A DNA stretch of 25,123 nt from Prosthecobacter sp. (GTDB lineage: Bacteria > Verrucomicrobiota > Verrucomicrobiia > Verrucomicrobiales > Verrucomicrobiaceae). The translations under genes and the position numbers were made by a program. Location of the stretch: the NCBI GenBank assembly GCA_025869455.1, contig JAOZVT010001189.1, positions 1-25,123 on the forward strand, written 5' to 3'. Of this stretch, positions 21,730 through 25,123 are shown piece by piece (within the stretch, counting starts at the first letter, position 1; each line of letters starts with the position of its first letter). The notes under the pieces are model-generated. The model was not told where the DNA came from. It saw only the letters and a list, made by a program, of their open reading frames with translations, and ran no database searches.

Positions 21730-24582
21730 TCACTTCACTGGGCCGAGGCTTTGCAGATAGGCCATCAGGTGAATGACATTTTCTTCACCGAGAGCGGTGA
21801 GCAAACCTTCAGGCATCAAGCTCATGGAAAGCTGCTGCTGGTCGGCGATCTCACTGCGCTCGATGACCAATCTTTCTGCCGGAGTCTGCATGGTCACCGT
21901 ACGCTGATTCTTCTCAGGAATCACCCCGGTCATGGTACGACCATCCTTGAGTTTTAAAACGGTCATACGGTAATCTGCCGGGACGATAGCACTCGGGTCC
22001 AGAATGTTTTCGAGAAGATAGGACAGTTTATGACGATCCCCACCTGTGAGGTCAGGGCCGATCATGCCGCCTTCACCATAGAGTTTATGACAAGCTGCGC
22101 AGGTGCCCATGAAGATCAGCTTGCCCTTGGCGGCTTCTCCTTTGGCTAGAGTTTCAGGCGTCAAGAAAGCGGTCCATTTGGCCATTTCTTCTTTTTTGGC
22201 CTCTGGGGTATCGCGAAGTTCACCCCACACTTCGGTTAGCTTTTTCGTTAGGCCTTCATCATTCAGACTGCGAATGGCGCGCGCCTGATAAGGTGTGATC
22301 AGAGACAAGGGCACTTTCCCAGACTTCACCGCATCCAGCAATGCACTGGCATAACTAGGGCGCGTCGTGAGTGTAGCCACGGTTGCGGCCTGCTGTTCTT
22401 CACTGCGTACTGGCCATGCATTGATGAGCGCCTTCGGCACACTCGGGTCATCGTAGGCAGCCAGAGCACTGCGTGCGGAAGTACCGAGAACCTTGTCATT
22501 GATCAAACCTCGAACGACCAAGAACAATTCAGGACTGGTGGTGCGAGTCAGGCTGGCAAAAGCATTGCGACGAGCCGAGGCATCTCCCTCCACATCCTTC
22601 ACGATCGGAATCAATTCTTCCATGGGGCGGCCCCCACCAAAGACGGTGGAGAGTTGCTGGATGATTAGTTTAGCAGACTCGGTTTTAGCCATGGCGGCAG
22701 AACTTGAAAATTCATCCCAGCCTTTCGGTTTCGGAGCCTTGCTCCAGCCATCAAGGCCAGCGGACATGCCTTGCAGGATATCCTCACGCACTTCCGCATC
22801 CTTGGTCATCAAGGCCACCAACGCATCCACAGCGGCAGGCTGATTCTCGATCTCCTCCGTAATCCGACGTGCCACGAGGCGACGCACCGTCGGGAGCTTC
22901 GCCTTCGCAATAAGTTCCACACCTTTCATCGGATCCACCGCCACGGCAGGCTCGATGCCATACCAAATCATCAGCGGCTGCTGGCGGTCATTGGCGTCTT
23001 CTTCATGTTGGGCCAGCGCGGTAGCGATGGGCCAGCGAACGTCTAACGGCAAGCGTTGCAAGCCGGAAGCAATCTGGAGACGAACAATTCCAGACGGATC
23101 TGACGTGGTTAGTTTTTGAACCGTTTCAGCGTACTTCAAGGCATCAGAGTCTAGAAGGTTTCTCAAGGTTGCCACACGAATACTTTCATCTTGGTTACCG
23201 AGATCGTTAATGAGTGGAATATCAGCCTTACGCTCATGAAGTTGGTTTAAAGCGGTGCGTGCCCACCAGTTGTTCTCACTCCCGAGTAGCTTCACCAACT
23301 CCTCATCTTTCATCGCTGCGACATTGATGGGCTCTTGCTTCTTCGGCTCTCCATACACGATCTTATAAATGCGTCCGCTCGTGCGGTGGATGCCGTCGCT
23401 GTCATGGCATTCGCCAGTGTCGCTCCAGTCGGAGACGATGACGTTGCCGTCAGGACAGGTCAGCAGGTCGATGCCACGGAACCATTTGTCTTTGGCCTGC
23501 ATGAAATCCGGCGCGTGTTTGCCGACGTAACCGCAGCCCAGGCGCTCCAGTTTATCCACGTTGATGCGATTACCATGCAGGTTGCAGGTCAGCATAGCGC
23601 CGTTGTATTCCTTGGGCCAAGCACCACCTTGATAGATCAACATGCCCACGTGAGCATGACCGCCCCCGAGTTCCAGGGTCTTGTTGCTGATGCCGGTGCG
23701 GATGTCGCTCCATTTTTCAGCGCCTGTGTCCCAGTGAAAATGGTCCGCTGTTTGCTCAATAATCTCATAGACATGCGGGTTCAAGTGCGTGCCAAACATG
23801 CGCCGATAGTAGGCACCGGGGATCACATGCCAGAGGTGACCAATCACCGTGTTGATCATGAACAACTCGCCATCTGCATTCCAGTCATGCCCCCATGAAT
23901 TCGTACCACCGTGCGCGACAACTTCGAAAACCTTGCGGGTCGGATGATAACGCCAAATGGCGCAGTTCAGCTTAGTACGCTTTTCGTTAGGCGTCCCCGG
24001 CGCTCCCACGGAAGAGGTGTCTGTGATGCCATGTCGGCCATACAGCCAGCCATCTGGCCCCCAGCGCAAGCCATTGACGATGTTATGGCCAATGGTCTTC
24101 ACATTGAAGCCATCCAGCAGAATCTCAGGCGGACCATCGGGCACATCGTCACCATTTTTATCTGGGATGAAGCTGAGGGTGCCGTTGTTTAAAATCCAGG
24201 CACCGCCGTAACCCCATTCCACACTGGTCAGGTAGCTACCCTCATCCCAAAAGACCTTGCGACCGTCCTGCTTACCGTCGCCATCTTTATCCTCCAAAAT
24301 GATGATGCGATCACGCAGGTCCGTATTCCAGCGGGACGGGTTTTCCGCATACGTGTAGTTCTCAGCAACCCACAACCGTCCTTTCGGGTCCCAAGCCATA
24401 GCGATAGGCTGTTGGACATCGGGCTCGGAGGCGAAGACTTGGCACTTAAACCCAGGCGGCAACTCCATGGAGGCAGCGGCTTCTTCCGCAGACATGGGCT
24501 GACCTTTTTCGGAATTGAAGGGTTTAGGAAAATCAGCAGCGAGCGCCGAGGTGGCGAGCAGGGGCAAAAGCAGGCGGTTCAT
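21730..24582 (-). CDS. PVC-type heme-binding CxxCH protein (dehydrogenase-like propeller, HEAT-like repeats, cytochrome c)
   Basis: This is a 950-residue exported protein. From the ATG at 24582 it starts with a signal peptide (MNRLLLPLLATSALA). A beta-propeller resembling the PVC membrane-bound dehydrogenase family spans about 25-410 (PPGFKCQVFASEPDVQQPIAMAWDPKGRLWVAENY, DGDGKQDGRKVF, GHNIVNGLRWGPDGWLYGRHG). A helical HEAT-like region follows (about 415-800). A C-terminal cytochrome c module carries C828-AAC-H832, GPDLTGG and Met-containing DYRMTVLKLKDGR. The protein probably oxidises a sugar-type or other small substrate in the periplasm and passes electrons through the heme. A GTG start at 24642 would add 20 residues, but hides the signal peptide inside the protein. 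The divergent partner starts at 24648. Multi-copy families of this kind are typical of Verrucomicrobiota and Planctomycetota. Confidence 0.9.
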   Translation of the reverse strand: MNRLLLPLLATSALAADFPKPFNSEKGQPMSAEEAAASMELPPGFKCQVFASEPDVQQPIAMAWDPKGRLWVAENYTYAENPSRWNTDLRDRIIILEDKDGDGKQDGRKVFWDEGSYLTSVEWGYGGAWILNNGTLSFIPDKNGDDVPDGPPEILLDGFNVKTIGHNIVNGLRWGPDGWLYGRHGITDTSSVGAPGTPNEKRTKLNCAIWRYHPTRKVFEVVAHGGTNSWGHDWNADGELFMINTVIGHLWHVIPGAYYRRMFGTHLNPHVYEIIEQTADHFHWDTGAEKWSDIRTGISNKTLELGGGHAHVGMLIYQGGAWPKEYNGAMLTCNLHGNRINVDKLERLGCGYVGKHAPDFMQAKDKWFRGIDLLTCPDGNVIVSDWSDTGECHDSDGIHRTSGRIYKIVYGEPKKQEPINVAAMKDEELVKLLGSENNWWARTALNQLHERKADIPLINDLGNQDESIRVATLRNLLDSDALKYAETVQKLTTSDPSGIVRLQIASGLQRLPLDVRWPIATALAQHEEDANDRQQPLMIWYGIEPAVAVDPMKGVELIAKAKLPTVRRLVARRITEEIENQPAAVDALVALMTKDAEVREDILQGMSAGLDGWSKAPKPKGWDEFSSSAAMAKTESAKLIIQQLSTVFGGGRPMEELIPIVKDVEGDASARRNAFASLTRTTSPELFLVVRGLINDKVLGTSARSALAAYDDPSVPKALINAWPVRSEEQQAATVATLTTRPSYASALLDAVKSGKVPLSLITPYQARAIRSLNDEGLTKKLTEVWGELRDTPEAKKEEMAKWTAFLTPETLAKGEAAKGKLIFMGTCAACHKLYGEGGMIGPDLTGGDRHKLSYLLENILDPSAIVPADYRMTVLKLKDGRTMTGVIPEKNQRTVTMQTPAERLVIERSEIADQQQLSMSLMPEGLLTALGEENVIHLMAYLQSLGPVK

Positions 24583-24630
24583 AGGCAGGTAAATCAAAAC
24601 GGGCGAGAGGAGGAAAACTCGCTCCGTAGT

Positions 24631-24651
24631 ATGAATCTTCACATTACATGA
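24631..24651 (+). other. Possible six-codon leader ORF overlapping the next start
   Basis: ATG 24631 opens MNLHIT and stops at TGA 24649-24651, overlapping the ceramidase-like ATG (24648) as ATGA. A purine-rich GAGAGGAGG (24605-24613) lies upstream, though at 17 bp it is farther than ideal from the leader ATG. This arrangement could couple translation of the main gene to the leader, or it may be chance. Confidence 0.3.
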
Positions 24652-25123
24652 ATAAAAGCTTCTTTCTTGCCCTCTTGATCGTCCTTCCTGGTCTGCTCTT
24701 CGGGCAACCTGTGCAGGTAGCCACCTTCGATGTGGATGTCACCCCACCGCTAGGCTCCGCCATGGCCTATGACCCCGTGAAGCGAGTGGATGAACTGACA
24801 CTGCGTGCCCGTGGCATCGTGCTGATCGGCCATGAAAAGCCCATCGTCCTTTGTGCCGTGGATTGGCTGGGTATTGGCAATGAAGGGCATGACGCCTTTT
24901 GCAATGCCTTGGCCGAGGCCGCAGGTACCAGCGCGGATCGCGTGGCGGTGCACACACTGCATCAGCATGATGCCCCAGCTTGCGATTTCCAGGCAGAGCG
25001 GATTCTCACCGACTTGGGGGAAAAGGACTATGGCCGCTATGAAGGCAGCTTTCAGCGGGTAGCGCTGCACCGCCTTGCCGAAGCGGTAAAGGCAGCTTTG
25101 CCCAAAGCGCAGACAGTGACGCA
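24648..25123 (+). CDS. Neutral/alkaline ceramidase-like N-terminal domain protein (partial, cut by window end)
   Basis: An open frame of 158 codons runs off the right edge. Residues 1-20 form a signal peptide (MNKSFFLALLIVLPGLLFGQ). The mature start VATFDVDVTPPLGSAM, the GIVLIGHEKPIVLCAVDWLGIGN strand pair and VHTLHQHDAP (101-110) resemble the N-terminal domain of neutral/alkaline ceramidases, a domain widely used in secreted proteins of Verrucomicrobiota and Planctomycetota. The His105/His107 pair lies where the family binds metal. Whether it hydrolyses ceramide or another amide or ester is unknown. It is divergent from the heme protein gene, with 65 bp between the two starts, so they may share regulation. 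Confidence 0.8.
   Translation, partial: MNKSFFLALLIVLPGLLFGQPVQVATFDVDVTPPLGSAMAYDPVKRVDELTLRARGIVLIGHEKPIVLCAVDWLGIGNEGHDAFCNALAEAAGTSADRVAVHTLHQHDAPACDFQAERILTDLGEKDYGRYEGSFQRVALHRLAEAVKAALPKAQTVT

Noticed and set aside
24583..24642. GTG start for the PVC heme protein 20 codons upstream
   Set aside because: The ATG at 24582 begins directly with a typical signal peptide; the extension would bury it and run almost into the divergent gene's start.
1..25123. Mobile element, prophage or CRISPR array
   Set aside because: No transposase, integrase, terminal inverted repeats, direct-repeat spacer pattern or tRNA attachment site was seen; the GC step at 3820 is the only sign of transfer.

Overview
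The window looks like chromosomal DNA of a Verrucomicrobiota bacterium, probably near Prosthecobacter/Verrucomicrobium. The evidence is a large PVC-type heme-binding CxxCH protein, a ceramidase-like N-terminal domain gene beside it, an FHA/TerB-like ABC fusion protein, few clear Shine-Dalgarno sites, and one copy of an intergenic palindrome (12943-12985) that would translate as TGRMPV/HRQDAC, a pattern often seen in spurious ORFs of PVC genomes. The taxonomic call is inference. No tRNA, rRNA, CRISPR array, IS element or phage gene was seen. No gene-free stretch exceeds 300 bases.

Layout. Positions 1-981 (+): the tail of an unidentified gene, then a secreted or anchored alpha/beta hydrolase. 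Positions 1003-10412 (-): a tightly packed unit transcribed as ChrR-like cupin, ABC exporter with an odd N-terminus and a degenerate nucleotide-binding domain, HlyD-type adaptor, TolC-type outer membrane protein, CHASE hybrid histidine kinase, sigma-54-type response regulator. Several genes overlap by ATGA. GC content is much higher from about 3820 to 10480 than on either side, and the left edge falls inside the kinase gene just before its HisKA motif.

Positions 10485-14705 (-): a second unit transcribed as outer-membrane porin-like protein, RutB/biuret-hydrolase-like amidohydrolase, NCS2-type permease, second paralogous amidohydrolase. It reads as an uptake-plus-hydrolysis route for a small nitrogen-rich amide or ureide. 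A plausible sigma-54 promoter (14744-14759) lies just upstream of the porin start, with a perfect 17-bp palindrome about 100 bp further upstream, where an enhancer-binding activator would sit.

Positions 14876-20584 (-): a 1212-residue TerB-like/FHA-like/ABCG-type transporter and a phosphoglucomutase/phosphomannomutase-type enzyme. Positions 20672-21686 (+): two tandem GNAT acetyltransferases (SSAT-like and Pat-like), closed by a strong hairpin that also serves the convergent gene. Positions 21730-24582 (-): the PVC heme protein. Positions 24648-25123 (+, cut by the window end): a divergently transcribed ceramidase-like secreted protein.

The most notable points are the ABC exporter whose Walker A lysine, Q-loop glutamine and H-loop histidine are all replaced, the compositional seam within the kinase, and the sigma-54/palindrome architecture in front of the amide-scavenging operon. 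All calls come from reading the sequence by eye; no database search was run.
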